A DNA stretch of 64,000 nt from Aquimarina latercula DSM 2041 (GTDB lineage Bacteria > Bacteroidota > Bacteroidia > Flavobacteriales > Flavobacteriaceae), in assembly GCF_000430645.1 (NCBI RefSeq), contig NZ_AUMK01000014.1:62001-126000 (forward strand), in the 5' to 3' direction. The first letter of the stretch is position 1. Each line of letters begins with the position of its first letter. Shown one piece after another: positions 8,206 to 16,771 of the stretch. Under the pieces are notes generated by a model that was given only the letters and a program-made list of their open reading frames with translations, did no database searches and was not told where the DNA came from. Made by a program: the position numbers and the translations under genes.

Positions 8206-9861
8206 TTGTTAAGAAGTCTTTCAATAAAAAACTTCGCTTTAATTGAACAACTACAGGTTTCTTTTGATGCCGGTTTAATTACAATTACTGGAGAAACCGG
8301 AGCAGGTAAGTCTTTACTTTTAGGTGCCTTAGGGCTTTTGTTAGGGAAAAGAGCCGATCTATCAAGTGTCAAAGATAATTCCGTAAAATGCAGTATCGAA
8401 GGTGTTTTCGATATAGAAAAGTATAAACTTAAAACGTTTTTCGAAGAAGAAGATTTAGATTATGAATCAGAAACTATTATAAGAAGAGAGATTCTGCCGT
8501 CTGGTAAATCAAGAGCTTTTATTAATGATACACCAGTTACTTTAAATTCTTTAAATAAGTTAGGGGTCCGATTAATTGATATTCATAGTCAGCATCAAAC
8601 CTTAGAAGTTACTACCAATGATTTTCAGTTTGAAGTACTGGATGCTTTATCAGATTGTGGTAGAGAAATAGAATCTTATAAACGTGGCTTATCTTTATTA
8701 AAAATTAAAGAAAAAGAAGAAAAAGCATTAATAGAGAGTCAGCAGGAGCTAACAAAAGAACACGATTACAATTCTTTTTTACTGAACGAATTAGAAGAAG
8801 CAAAGCTTAAACCAGGAGAGCTGGCTGAGTTAGAAGAGCGCTATGAGACGTTAAATAATATCGAAGAGATACAAGAGCGACTGTCTTCTTCTGTTTCATT
8901 AGTTTCTTCGGAAGAAGTTGGGGTTTCTGACCTTCTAAATACAATAAAAGCAAGTCTTTCTAAAGTGGCCCAGTATTCTGGGACTTTAAAAGAGTTATCG
9001 GATAGGATTCAAAGTGTTTCTATCGAATTAGAAGATATACATGATTCTTTGCAGAATGAACTTGAAGGTTTAGATGCAGATCCTGTGCAATTAGAAGAAC
9101 TGAGTCAACGATTACAAATTATTCATAACCTTCAAACGAAACACACTGTATCCTCCATTGAAGAATTGATTGTAATAAAAGAAAACTTACAGGAAAAAGT
9201 AGCTAAAACAGAATCGCTTTCTGAGACTATAGAAAATATTAGAAAAGATATAACAACTACACAAAAACAGTTAGACGAGCTCGCAGTTAGAATTCATAAT
9301 AAAAGAATAAAAGCGTTACCAAAACTAATATCTGAATTAGAAGGTATTTTAAGTGCGTTGGGAATGCCCAATGCCACTTTTAAAACAGCTTTAACCTTAC
9401 AAGAAAAATACTTCTCTAATGGAAAAGAAGTTTTAGAGTTTCTATTTTCTGCCAATAAAGGAGGTGTATATGGAGAGTTAAAGAAAGTTGCTTCTGGAGG
9501 AGAATTATCTAGGATTATGATAGCTATTAAAGCAATACTCTCTAGATATACGCAATTACCGACAATAATTTTTGATGAGATAGATACTGGTGTTTCAGGA
9601 GAAATTGCACATAAAATGGCGGATTTGATGATGGCTATGAGTAAAAATCTTCAAGTGTTTAGTATTACTCATTTACCTCAAATTGCGGCAAATGGACAGA
9701 GTCAATATAAAGTCTACAAGGAAGATGTAAATGATACTACAGTCACTAGACTTAGATTATTAAATGAAGAAGATAGAATCCGTGAAATTGCTGAAATGAT
9801 AGGTGGTAAGGACATTTCTGATTCTGCTTTAACACATGCCAAATCATTGTTAAATAATTAA
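8206..9861 (+). CDS. recN: DNA repair protein RecN
   Basis: RecN is an SMC-like ATPase that acts early in double-strand-break repair. This 551-residue copy has Walker A GETGAGKS near residue 28, a long heptad-rich coiled coil (about residues 155-370), the ABC signature ASGGELSRIMIAIKAI near 427, and Walker B IIFDEIDTGVSGE near 457, followed by SITHLPQIAA. The start is TTG at 8206 (MLRSLSIKNFALIE), which agrees with the family's usual N-terminus. Size is normal and the protein is complete. Confidence 0.95.
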   Translation: MLRSLSIKNFALIEQLQVSFDAGLITITGETGAGKSLLLGALGLLLGKRADLSSVKDNSVKCSIEGVFDIEKYKLKTFFEEEDLDYESETIIRREILPSGKSRAFINDTPVTLNSLNKLGVRLIDIHSQHQTLEVTTNDFQFEVLDALSDCGREIESYKRGLSLLKIKEKEEKALIESQQELTKEHDYNSFLLNELEEAKLKPGELAELEERYETLNNIEEIQERLSSSVSLVSSEEVGVSDLLNTIKASLSKVAQYSGTLKELSDRIQSVSIELEDIHDSLQNELEGLDADPVQLEELSQRLQIIHNLQTKHTVSSIEELIVIKENLQEKVAKTESLSETIENIRKDITTTQKQLDELAVRIHNKRIKALPKLISELEGILSALGMPNATFKTALTLQEKYFSNGKEVLEFLFSANKGGVYGELKKVASGGELSRIMIAIKAILSRYTQLPTIIFDEIDTGVSGEIAHKMADLMMAMSKNLQVFSITHLPQIAANGQSQYKVYKEDVNDTTVTRLRLLNEEDRIREIAEMIGGKDISDSALTHAKSLLNN

Positions 9862-9944
9862 ACTAAAGTTTATAGAGTATGGTTTAGGTTTAGGGCGTTT
9901 TGTTATCTTTACCATTCATAAATCATTTTATAATTGAGTATTAA

Positions 9945-10763
9945 ATGTCTTACAATTTATTAAAAGGTAAAAGAGGGATAATTTTTGGCGCACTTGATGA
10001 AAATTCAATCGCTTGGAAAACAGCAGAACGTGTTTTTGAAGAAGGAGGAACTTTTGTGCTAACAAATGCTCCAGTTGCGATGCGTATGGGAGCTATCAAG
10101 GACCTTGCAGAGAAAACAAATTCTCAAATTATACCTGCAGATGCAACATCGTTAGAAGATTTAGAAAATCTTGTGGAGAAATCAGTGGAGATTTTAGGAG
10201 GAAAATTGGATTTTGTTTTACACTCTATCGGGATGTCAGTTAATGTTAGAAAAGGACGTCACTATACGGATCTAAATTATGATTGGAGTGAAAAAGGATG
10301 GGATGTATCTGCATTATCGTTTCATAAAACAATGCAAACATTGTACAAGAAAGAAGCAATGAATGAGTGGGGTAGTATCGTAGCTCTTACGTATATGGCT
10401 GCTCAGCGAGTTTTTCCTGATTATAATGATATGGCTGATAATAAAGCGTATCTAGAATCGATAGCTCGTAGTTTTGGTTATTTCTTTGGTAGAGATAAAA
10501 AGGTTAGAGTGAATACAATTTCACAATCACCAACGCCTACTACAGCAGGAAAAGGAGTAAAAGGATTTGATGGTTTTATTGAATACGCCGATAAAATGTC
10601 TCCCCTAGGTAACGCATCAGCGGATGAATGTGCAGATTATACAATTACGTTGTTTTCTGATTTAACAAAAAAGGTAACATTACAAAATCTATATCACGAT
10701 GGAGGGTTTTCTAACATGGGAGTGAGTCAGATGGTGATGGAAAAATTTGTCGACGAAGAATAG
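9945..10763 (+). CDS. fabI: Enoyl-[acyl-carrier-protein] reductase (NADH), FabI type
   Basis: FabI catalyses the last reduction in each round of type II fatty-acid elongation. The 272-residue protein is a short-chain dehydrogenase with an N-terminal GKRGIIFGALDENSIAW nucleotide-binding segment, HSIGM near residue 93, and the FabI catalytic Tyr-x6-Lys in the stretch DYNDMADNKA. The length fits FabI exactly. It has its own intergenic region on both sides and a downstream terminator, so it is likely a single-gene unit. Confidence 0.93.
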   Translation: MSYNLLKGKRGIIFGALDENSIAWKTAERVFEEGGTFVLTNAPVAMRMGAIKDLAEKTNSQIIPADATSLEDLENLVEKSVEILGGKLDFVLHSIGMSVNVRKGRHYTDLNYDWSEKGWDVSALSFHKTMQTLYKKEAMNEWGSIVALTYMAAQRVFPDYNDMADNKAYLESIARSFGYFFGRDKKVRVNTISQSPTPTTAGKGVKGFDGFIEYADKMSPLGNASADECADYTITLFSDLTKKVTLQNLYHDGGFSNMGVSQMVMEKFVDEE

Positions 10764-10787
10764 TATTGATTTACGTTTAAATATAAC

Positions 10788-10825
10788 AAAAAGCTTGATT
10801 CATTATGGATTAAGCTTTTTTAATT
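10788..10825 (+). terminator. Intrinsic terminator after fabI
   Basis: AAAAAGCTT (10788-10796) and AAGCTTTTT (10812-10820) form a 9-bp stem, and inner bases can extend it. It is followed by T-rich DNA and sits 24 bp after the fabI stop. Confidence 0.7.
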
Positions 10826-10888
10826 TTAGTATTATCCTTGATAGATCAAAATCCTAATTTCTATATTACATAGGATGTTTTGTTTACT

Positions 10889-10896
10889 TACCTTTG
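10889..10896 (+). promoter_or_regulatory. -7 box placed 4 nt before ATG of the glycosyltransferase
   Basis: TACCTTTG matches TAnnTTTG exactly and ends 4 nt before the ATG at 10901. With usual Bacteroidota geometry the transcript would begin at or within a base of the start codon. A consensus -33 TTG at normal spacing is not obvious. Confidence 0.45.
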
Positions 10897-10900
10897 CCTA

Positions 10901-11905
10901 ATGAATATTTCTTTTTCTTTTGTTATACCTGTATATAATAGGCCTAATGAAATAGACGAGTTGTTAAGTAGCATGATCGAATTAGAATACGATCAAGCTT
11001 ATGAGGTAGTAATTATAGAAGATGGTTCGTCGGAGACATCAGAGGAGGTAATTAAGTCTTATGACAGTCAATTGCAAATTAGTTATTACCAAAAAAATAA
11101 TACGGGGCCTGGTGATTCTCGCAATTTTGGGATGAGAAAAGCTAAAGGAAATTACTTCCTTATTTTGGATAGTGATGTGATTTTACCAAAGAATTATTTA
11201 CGTAAAGTAAAAGATTTTTTGTCTACAAATTTTGTGCATTGTTTTGGTGGTCCTGATGATGCCCATAAAAACTTCTCGAATTTACAGAAAGCAATAAGTT
11301 TTAGTATGACTTCTTATCTGACTACAGGAGGTATAAGAGGTAGGAAAAATACGTTGGGTAAGTTTCAGCCCAGAAGTTTTAATATGGGGATATCTAAAGA
11401 AGCTTTTGAAGCTTCAGAAGGTTTTGGTAATATCCATCCTGGAGAAGACCCAGATCTTACAATTAGACTTTGGAAATTGGGGTACGATACGGCATTGATA
11501 CCAGACGCTAAGGTATTTCATAAAAGAAGAATCTCTTGGAACAAATTTTATATACAGGTCAATAAATTTGGATTAGTACGTCCAATTTTAAATTTATGGC
11601 ATCCTGAGACTTCTAAAATTACCTATTGGTTTCCTACGTTATTTGTTTTGTATACCATATTTGCTATGATTACAGCTTTGTTAGGATTCTGGTATTTCAT
11701 TGCATTCTGGATACTATATTTTGTAATTATTTTTATAAATGCCACTATTAATTACCGCAGTCTTTCTATAGGAATTCAATCAGTTATGGCTGTTTGGGTT
11801 CAATTTTATGGTTATGGAAAAGGTTTCTTGAAATCTTATTATTATATTCATCTGCTCAAAAAAAATCCTGAACAAAAATTTAAGAAGTTGTTTTTTTTAA
11901 AGTAA
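10901..11905 (+). CDS. Family 2 glycosyltransferase with C-terminal membrane helices
   Basis: A 334-residue GT-A fold enzyme that transfers a sugar from a nucleotide donor, probably in cell-surface glycan synthesis. Visible motifs are SFVIPVYNRPNEI at the N-terminus, ILDSDVILP (DxD-type metal site, near residue 90), and HPGEDPDLTIRLWKLGY (ED acceptor region). Two or three membrane helices follow at about residues 240-290, placing the enzyme at the inner membrane. I start at the ATG 10901; an upstream TTG (10880) falls inside the promoter region. The next gene follows after 6 bp. Substrate is not predictable. Confidence 0.85.
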   Translation: MNISFSFVIPVYNRPNEIDELLSSMIELEYDQAYEVVIIEDGSSETSEEVIKSYDSQLQISYYQKNNTGPGDSRNFGMRKAKGNYFLILDSDVILPKNYLRKVKDFLSTNFVHCFGGPDDAHKNFSNLQKAISFSMTSYLTTGGIRGRKNTLGKFQPRSFNMGISKEAFEASEGFGNIHPGEDPDLTIRLWKLGYDTALIPDAKVFHKRRISWNKFYIQVNKFGLVRPILNLWHPETSKITYWFPTLFVLYTIFAMITALLGFWYFIAFWILYFVIIFINATINYRSLSIGIQSVMAVWVQFYGYGKGFLKSYYYIHLLKKNPEQKFKKLFFLK

Positions 11906-11911
11906 TCACCT

Positions 11912-12874
11912 ATGCCTAAGACCAAATTGAATAGATTTTCTTTAAAAAGAAATAATGTCAAAACATTCCTGTTTTTTTTGGCATTTACCTCTATTTTATG
12001 GCTTTTTATACAATTTTCTAAAAATTACACACAAGAAGTAGAGGTTGATATCGAATACACAAATATTCCAAATGATAGAATTCTACATGAAGATAGTGAC
12101 CAAACATTAAAACTTACTTTAAATGGAAATGGTTTTAGGTTAATTAATCATACATGGAGTAAACCTAGATTAGAATTAGATATTACAAGTGCCGTAGAAA
12201 CGGAAAGTAGTAATGATTATTATTTTTATGTAGATAAAGCAAATCAGTCTTTAAAGAATAAATTAAATTTTAAAGGAAGAATACTTTCTGTGCAAAAAGA
12301 TACTTTAAAAGTTAAGCTAGATATTAACCTAGAAAAGAAAATTCCTATACGAATATCCAAGAAACTTTTATATGCACCAGGATATGGAAGTGATAAAGGA
12401 GTTGTTCTCTCTCCTGATTCAATAACTATTAGTGGTCCAAAAAGAATAATAGATACTATAAGTTATGTAGTAACGGAGAATTTAGAGTTAGAAGGTTTAA
12501 ATACTGATTATAATACTACATTGTCCATTAAAACAGACAGTTTACCTTCTAGAATTGGTGTTGTTCCAAAGGAAATAGAAGCTAATATTTTGGTAAGTAA
12601 GTTTACGGAAGGAAGCCAAGAGATACCTATAACATTAATGAATATACCTGAAGATAAAGAGGTGAAGATCTTTCCTAAAGAAGTAAAAGTAGTTTATAGA
12701 GTTGGTTTGGATAAATACAATGAGATTAGTTTAAGAGATTTCAGGGTTATAGCTGATTATAATAAGGTATCTGCCGATAGTCCATTTTTAATTCTAGAAT
12801 TGGTAGATATGCCAACATCTATTCATGATGTTCGTTTACAAGATAAACAAGTACAATTTGTTATTTTAAATTAA
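11912..12874 (+). CDS. YbbR domain protein (CdaR-like)
   Basis: A 320-residue protein with one N-terminal membrane helix (about residues 19-34, FLFFLAFTSILWLFIQF) followed by repeated YbbR-type beta domains facing the periplasm. The repeats show the family pattern of ITISGPKRIIDTISYV and KVVYRVGLDKYNEIS-like segments. In Firmicutes the related CdaR regulates a diadenylate cyclase. No cyclase lies here, so that role cannot be transferred. It sits 3 bp before coaE, and this YbbR-coaE linkage is likely one transcript. Confidence 0.8.
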   Translation: MPKTKLNRFSLKRNNVKTFLFFLAFTSILWLFIQFSKNYTQEVEVDIEYTNIPNDRILHEDSDQTLKLTLNGNGFRLINHTWSKPRLELDITSAVETESSNDYYFYVDKANQSLKNKLNFKGRILSVQKDTLKVKLDINLEKKIPIRISKKLLYAPGYGSDKGVVLSPDSITISGPKRIIDTISYVVTENLELEGLNTDYNTTLSIKTDSLPSRIGVVPKEIEANILVSKFTEGSQEIPITLMNIPEDKEVKIFPKEVKVVYRVGLDKYNEISLRDFRVIADYNKVSADSPFLILELVDMPTSIHDVRLQDKQVQFVILN

Positions 12875-12877
12875 TGT

Positions 12878-13456
12878 ATGAAAGTAGTTGGTCTTACGGG
12901 AGGAATAGGAAGTGGGAAATCTACGGTGGCAAAAATGTTTGCCGAGCTTGGGGTTTCGGTTTATATAGCTGATGATGAGGCTAAAAAATTGATGAATGAA
13001 GATTTGGGGGTTAAGAATCACATAGTAAAATTATTGGGAGAGAAATCTTATATCGATGGGAAATTAAATAGACCATTTATTGCTGATAAAGTTTTTAATG
13101 ATAAGGAACTCCTAAAACAACTGAACAGTATAGTGCATCCAGCTGTTGCTGATCATTTTATTAAATGGAAAAATGAGCAGAAATCCGAGTATGTTATAAA
13201 AGAAGCAGCTATATTATTTGAAAATGGTGGATACAAGCAATGTGATTACACAATTCTGATAACTGCTCCTAAAGAAACCAGAATACAGAGAGTTTTAAAG
13301 CGGGATAATACTACAAAATCGCAGGTTCTTGCACGACTTAAAAATCAATGGGAGGATTCAAAAAAGATTCCATTGGCAGATTTCGTTATAATTAATACGA
13401 AATTAGAAGAAACATGGCTTCAAGTTAAAAAAATCCATAATAAAGTTATCCTTTAA
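12878..13456 (+). CDS. coaE: Dephospho-CoA kinase
   Basis: CoaE phosphorylates the ribose 3'-OH of dephospho-CoA, the last step of coenzyme A synthesis. At 192 residues it has Walker A GGIGSGKST (about residues 8-16), the CoA-binding helix region VYIADDEAKKLM, the conserved LNSIVHPAV and KEAAILFENGGYK, and a lid region with RVLKRDN. Length and motifs are normal. It completes the pathway together with coaBC upstream. Confidence 0.95.
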   Translation: MKVVGLTGGIGSGKSTVAKMFAELGVSVYIADDEAKKLMNEDLGVKNHIVKLLGEKSYIDGKLNRPFIADKVFNDKELLKQLNSIVHPAVADHFIKWKNEQKSEYVIKEAAILFENGGYKQCDYTILITAPKETRIQRVLKRDNTTKSQVLARLKNQWEDSKKIPLADFVIINTKLEETWLQVKKIHNKVIL

Positions 13457-13528
13457 TTGTGTTATTTTCTTAATCTTTCATTTTGTTAACATTTGGTTAA
13501 ACCCTAAAGTAGCTAAATGTTAAAGTCT

Positions 13529-13536
13529 TACTTTTG
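13529..13536 (+). promoter_or_regulatory. -7 box placed 4 nt before ATG of the sensor kinase
   Basis: TACTTTTG fits TAnnTTTG and ends 4 nt before the ATG at 13541, the same spacing seen before the glycosyltransferase at 10901. This predicts a transcript starting at the A of the start codon. Confidence 0.5.
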
Positions 13537-13540
13537 ACCT

Positions 13541-15109
13541 ATGAATAAAAGGTTATTCGCATTGCTGATCCTATTGATGAGTTTGTCTTTAATTGGGATT
13601 ATTTTTGTTCAGGGATATTGGATACAGAATACAGTAGAGAATAATAGAGAACAATTTTCTTTTAATGCTAAGCAAATATTGATTTCTGTTTCTAATAAAA
13701 TTGAGTATCGTGAGTTTGAAGAAATGTATTATCCCTTACAAGAGATATTAGATAGTATCAAACAACCGGATAACAAAACAATTCAACAGCTCTTAAACAT
13801 AGGTTTTGATAAAGGATCGTTTGCTTTTGGTGATGGCGTTTTAGAAGAAGATTCTAAATTGTTTTCGTCATTTATAGACTTTAATATAGATACGGTAAGG
13901 CTTAAAGATATATTGAATAGGAATGCTGAATTGATAGATAATGAGAAAGAAAATTATCAGAAAAGATATAGATCCAAGTCTAAGTTAGATAGGTTGAGTA
14001 CGCTTACAGATCTACAGAGAAGAGATTATGAAATTGTAATAGATCAGTTAGCAAACTTTATCCCTATTCATCGAAGAGTGAAAAAAGAAGAAGTAAGAAG
14101 ATTACTTAAAAAGGAATTAGCAGAACGAGATATGAAAGTAGATTTCGAATATGCAATTTATAGTAATGCATTAGCTACGAGAGTACGTTCTGATGATTTT
14201 AGTGCGAATGAAAGTGATGGGAACACTTTTGCAGTGCCTTTGTTTGTAAATAATGAAGATGGTTCTAGCTTGTATCAGTTATATGTGAACTTTACAGGTA
14301 AGAATAGATATATATTATCGACTATAAAAGGGATGGCGATTTTGTCAATTATTTTTACGTTGGTTATTGTGGTAGCGTATTCGAGTGCTTTATCTCAATT
14401 ATTACAACAAAGACAGATATCGCAGATAAAGACAGATTTTATAAATAATATGACTCATGAGCTTAAAACGCCCATAGCGACTATTAATCTGGCGTTAGAT
14501 GCAATTAAAAACCCCAAAATTGCAAATGATGAAGATAAACGTAAGCGATATATGACGATGATTCGCGAAGAGAATAAGAGAATGTTAACACAGGTTGAGA
14601 ATGTCTTACGAATATCGCAGTTGGAAAAAAATGAATTAAATATAAAGAAAGAACCACTCGAATTACACGATATTATTGAAGATGGAATAACACATGTGTC
14701 TTTAATTGTCGAGAATAGAGAAGGGTATATAAAAACACATTTAGGAGCATTGAAATCTTCTATTTTAGCCAATGATAGTCATATGACTAATGTAGTAGTA
14801 AATGTTTTAGATAATGCAATTAAGTATTCCGAAGGAGCACCTAAAATTGATATCTATACAGAAAATGTGAAGAATAGTATAGTGCTTAAGATACGTGATC
14901 AAGGAGTTGGTATGAGTAAAGTGGCTCAGAAAAAAATCTTTGAGAAGTTCTTTCGAGAGCATACTGGTGATCTGCATAATGTAAAGGGTCACGGACTTGG
15001 ATTAACCTATGTAAAACGAATTATAGATGACCATCACGGTCAAATATGGGTGGAGAGCGAACGGGGAAAAGGCTCCACATTTATAACTAAATTACCGTTA
15101 ATATCTTAA
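13541..15109 (+). CDS. Two-component sensor histidine kinase, RprX-like
   Basis: A 522-residue inner-membrane kinase. The first membrane helix is near residues 7-27, a long sensor region follows with helical and charged segments (to about 260), then a second helix near 264-285. The kinase core has the H-box NNMTHELKTPIATINLALDAIKN (phosphorylated His near 309), N-box NVVVNVLDNAIKYSEGAP, G1 RDQGVGMS and G2 GHGLGLTYVKRI. The adjacent regulator starts 3 bp after its stop. The pair resembles the conserved Bacteroidota RprX/RprY system, whose members have been reported in stress responses. The signal here is unknown. Confidence 0.9.
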   Translation: MNKRLFALLILLMSLSLIGIIFVQGYWIQNTVENNREQFSFNAKQILISVSNKIEYREFEEMYYPLQEILDSIKQPDNKTIQQLLNIGFDKGSFAFGDGVLEEDSKLFSSFIDFNIDTVRLKDILNRNAELIDNEKENYQKRYRSKSKLDRLSTLTDLQRRDYEIVIDQLANFIPIHRRVKKEEVRRLLKKELAERDMKVDFEYAIYSNALATRVRSDDFSANESDGNTFAVPLFVNNEDGSSLYQLYVNFTGKNRYILSTIKGMAILSIIFTLVIVVAYSSALSQLLQQRQISQIKTDFINNMTHELKTPIATINLALDAIKNPKIANDEDKRKRYMTMIREENKRMLTQVENVLRISQLEKNELNIKKEPLELHDIIEDGITHVSLIVENREGYIKTHLGALKSSILANDSHMTNVVVNVLDNAIKYSEGAPKIDIYTENVKNSIVLKIRDQGVGMSKVAQKKIFEKFFREHTGDLHNVKGHGLGLTYVKRIIDDHHGQIWVESERGKGSTFITKLPLIS

Positions 15110-15112
15110 AAT

Positions 15113-15826
15113 ATGGAAACAGAAAACAAAAAGATTTTGCTTGTAGAAGATGATCCTAATTTTGGAACAGTACTAAAGGATTACCTTGTTATGAATGATT
15201 ATGATGTCGTACATGCTAAAAATGGTATGGAAGGCTTCGAAAAATTCAAAAAGGATGATTATGATATGTGTATCCTGGATGTAATGATGCCTTATAAGGA
15301 CGGTTTTACACTAGCAAAAGAGATAAGAGATAAAAATGAAGAAGTTCCTATCATTTTCTTAACAGCAAAAGCTATGAAAGAAGATGTTTTAAAAGGATAT
15401 AAAGTTGGAGCAGATGATTATTTAAATAAGCCATTTGATAGCGAAGTCTTGTTAATGAAGATACAGGCAATCATGCAGCGCAAAAGCACTGAGTCGGTTG
15501 CTGATAGTAAGCAATTTGAATTTAAAATTGGTGGATTTCATCTAAACTCAAAATTAAGATTTTTGACTTTTAGAGAAGAAGATCCTATAAAACTATCTCC
15601 TAAAGAGAATGAATTATTACGTTTGCTAGCATTACATCTTAATGATTTGATGCCAAGAGAACTAGCCCTTACAAAGATATGGAGAGATGATAATTACTTT
15701 ACGTCTCGAAGTATGGATGTGTATATCGCTAAACTTAGAAAATATTTAAAGAAGGATGAAAATGTGGAAATTTTGAATATCCATGGAGAAGGATTCAGAC
15801 TTGTTGTACGTAGTGATGAGTCGTAG
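15113..15826 (+). CDS. OmpR-family response regulator, RprY-like
   Basis: A 237-residue DNA-binding regulator. The receiver domain shows the acidic pocket (LVEDDPN), phospho-acceptor Asp near residue 55 in CILDVMMPYKDGF, and the Thr/Lys pair in FLTAKA and NKPF. The C-terminal winged helix covers about residues 130-232 and contains LSPKENELLRLLALH and RSMDVYIAKLRKYLKKD. It is the cognate partner of the kinase 3 bp upstream. A shared terminator at 15846 closes the operon. Confidence 0.93.
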   Translation: METENKKILLVEDDPNFGTVLKDYLVMNDYDVVHAKNGMEGFEKFKKDDYDMCILDVMMPYKDGFTLAKEIRDKNEEVPIIFLTAKAMKEDVLKGYKVGADDYLNKPFDSEVLLMKIQAIMQRKSTESVADSKQFEFKIGGFHLNSKLRFLTFREEDPIKLSPKENELLRLLALHLNDLMPRELALTKIWRDDNYFTSRSMDVYIAKLRKYLKKDENVEILNIHGEGFRLVVRSDES

Positions 15827-15845
15827 ATAACGGTAATAATATATT

Positions 15846-15883
15846 AAAAGTCGCTACAAGCCAAGCTCAGTAGCGACTTTTTT
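15846..15883. terminator. Bidirectional terminator between response regulator and miaA
   Basis: An 11-bp perfect stem, AAAAGTCGCTA (15846-15856) with TAGCGACTTTT (15871-15881), is flanked by A and T runs so it can end transcripts from both sides. The miaA stop codon (15854-15856) lies inside the left arm. Confidence 0.8.
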
Positions 15884-16771
15884 GATATATGATAATATGT
15901 TATCAAGATTATATAGATAATCAAACCATACTATTTTCTCATCTTTTTTAAACCAGGTAAGTTGCCTCTTAGCAAAACGTCTGGTATTTTTTTTGATTTC
16001 AGAAATAGCAAAATCTAAATCAGATTTACCATTCATATATTCAAATATTTCTTTATAGCCCACTGTATTTAGTGCATTTAAGGATTTATCGGGATACAAA
16101 CTTTTCACTTCTTCTAGTAGACCTTCATTAATCATTATATCAACTCTTTCATTTATTCTGTTGTATATGATTTGCCTTTCTGCAGTAATACCAATTTTAA
16201 TAATATTAAAAGATCGTTTTTTTGGTGTTTTGGTGATGAAAGAAGAATAAGGTTTTCCACTACTAATACAAATTTCTAACGCTCTCATTACACGATGTGT
16301 ATTATGGATATCAACCTTTTCATAATAGAAAGGATCTAGCTGCTTTAGTTTTTGTTGTAAACTTTCGATTCCTTCTTTATGATATTGTTCCTTTAAAGCT
16401 TCTCTAATAGCTCCCGATACTTTAGGAAAACTATCTAGCCCCTTAGTAACTGCATCTACATACAATCCAGAACCTCCTACTAAAATGGCATATTTATTTT
16501 CTTTGAAGAGTTCCGTTAATTTTTCTAAAGCTTCTTTCTCAAAATCTCCAACAGAGTAATTTTCGTGTATACTTTTATGTTGTATAAAATGATGCTTTGC
16601 TTGTTGCAGTTCTTCGGAACTAGGAACTGCTGTACCAATACACATTTCTTTATAAAACTGTCTACTATCTGCAGAAACAATTTCGCAATCAAGATTTTGA
16701 GCTAGTTTAATGCTTAAGCTAGTTTTTCCTATGGCAGTAGGACCTACAACTACAATCAGAGTATTAGTCAT
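15854..16771 (-). CDS. miaA: tRNA dimethylallyltransferase
   Basis: MiaA adds a dimethylallyl group to A37 of tRNAs that read codons starting with U. The product has about 305 residues with P-loop GPTAIGKTSLSI, the DSRQFY motif, GGSGLYVDAVTKGL, and a C-terminal KKNTRRFAKRQLTWFKKD RNA-contact region. I start at the ATG 16771 (MTNTLIVVVGPT); the longer frame to 16813 only adds residues that do not belong to the family. The start overlaps the upstream K+ channel gene by 8 bp, so the two are translationally linked. Confidence 0.94.
   Translation of the reverse strand: MTNTLIVVVGPTAIGKTSLSIKLAQNLDCEIVSADSRQFYKEMCIGTAVPSSEELQQAKHHFIQHKSIHENYSVGDFEKEALEKLTELFKENKYAILVGGSGLYVDAVTKGLDSFPKVSGAIREALKEQYHKEGIESLQQKLKQLDPFYYEKVDIHNTHRVMRALEICISSGKPYSSFITKTPKKRSFNIIKIGITAERQIIYNRINERVDIMINEGLLEEVKSLYPDKSLNALNTVGYKEIFEYMNGKSDLDFAISEIKKNTRRFAKRQLTWFKKDEKIVWFDYLYNLDNILSYIKKVATELGL

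Noticed and set aside
10880..10900. TTG start for the glycosyltransferase at 10880
   Set aside because: It adds seven residues in front of the typical GT2 N-terminus and lies over the -7 promoter box.
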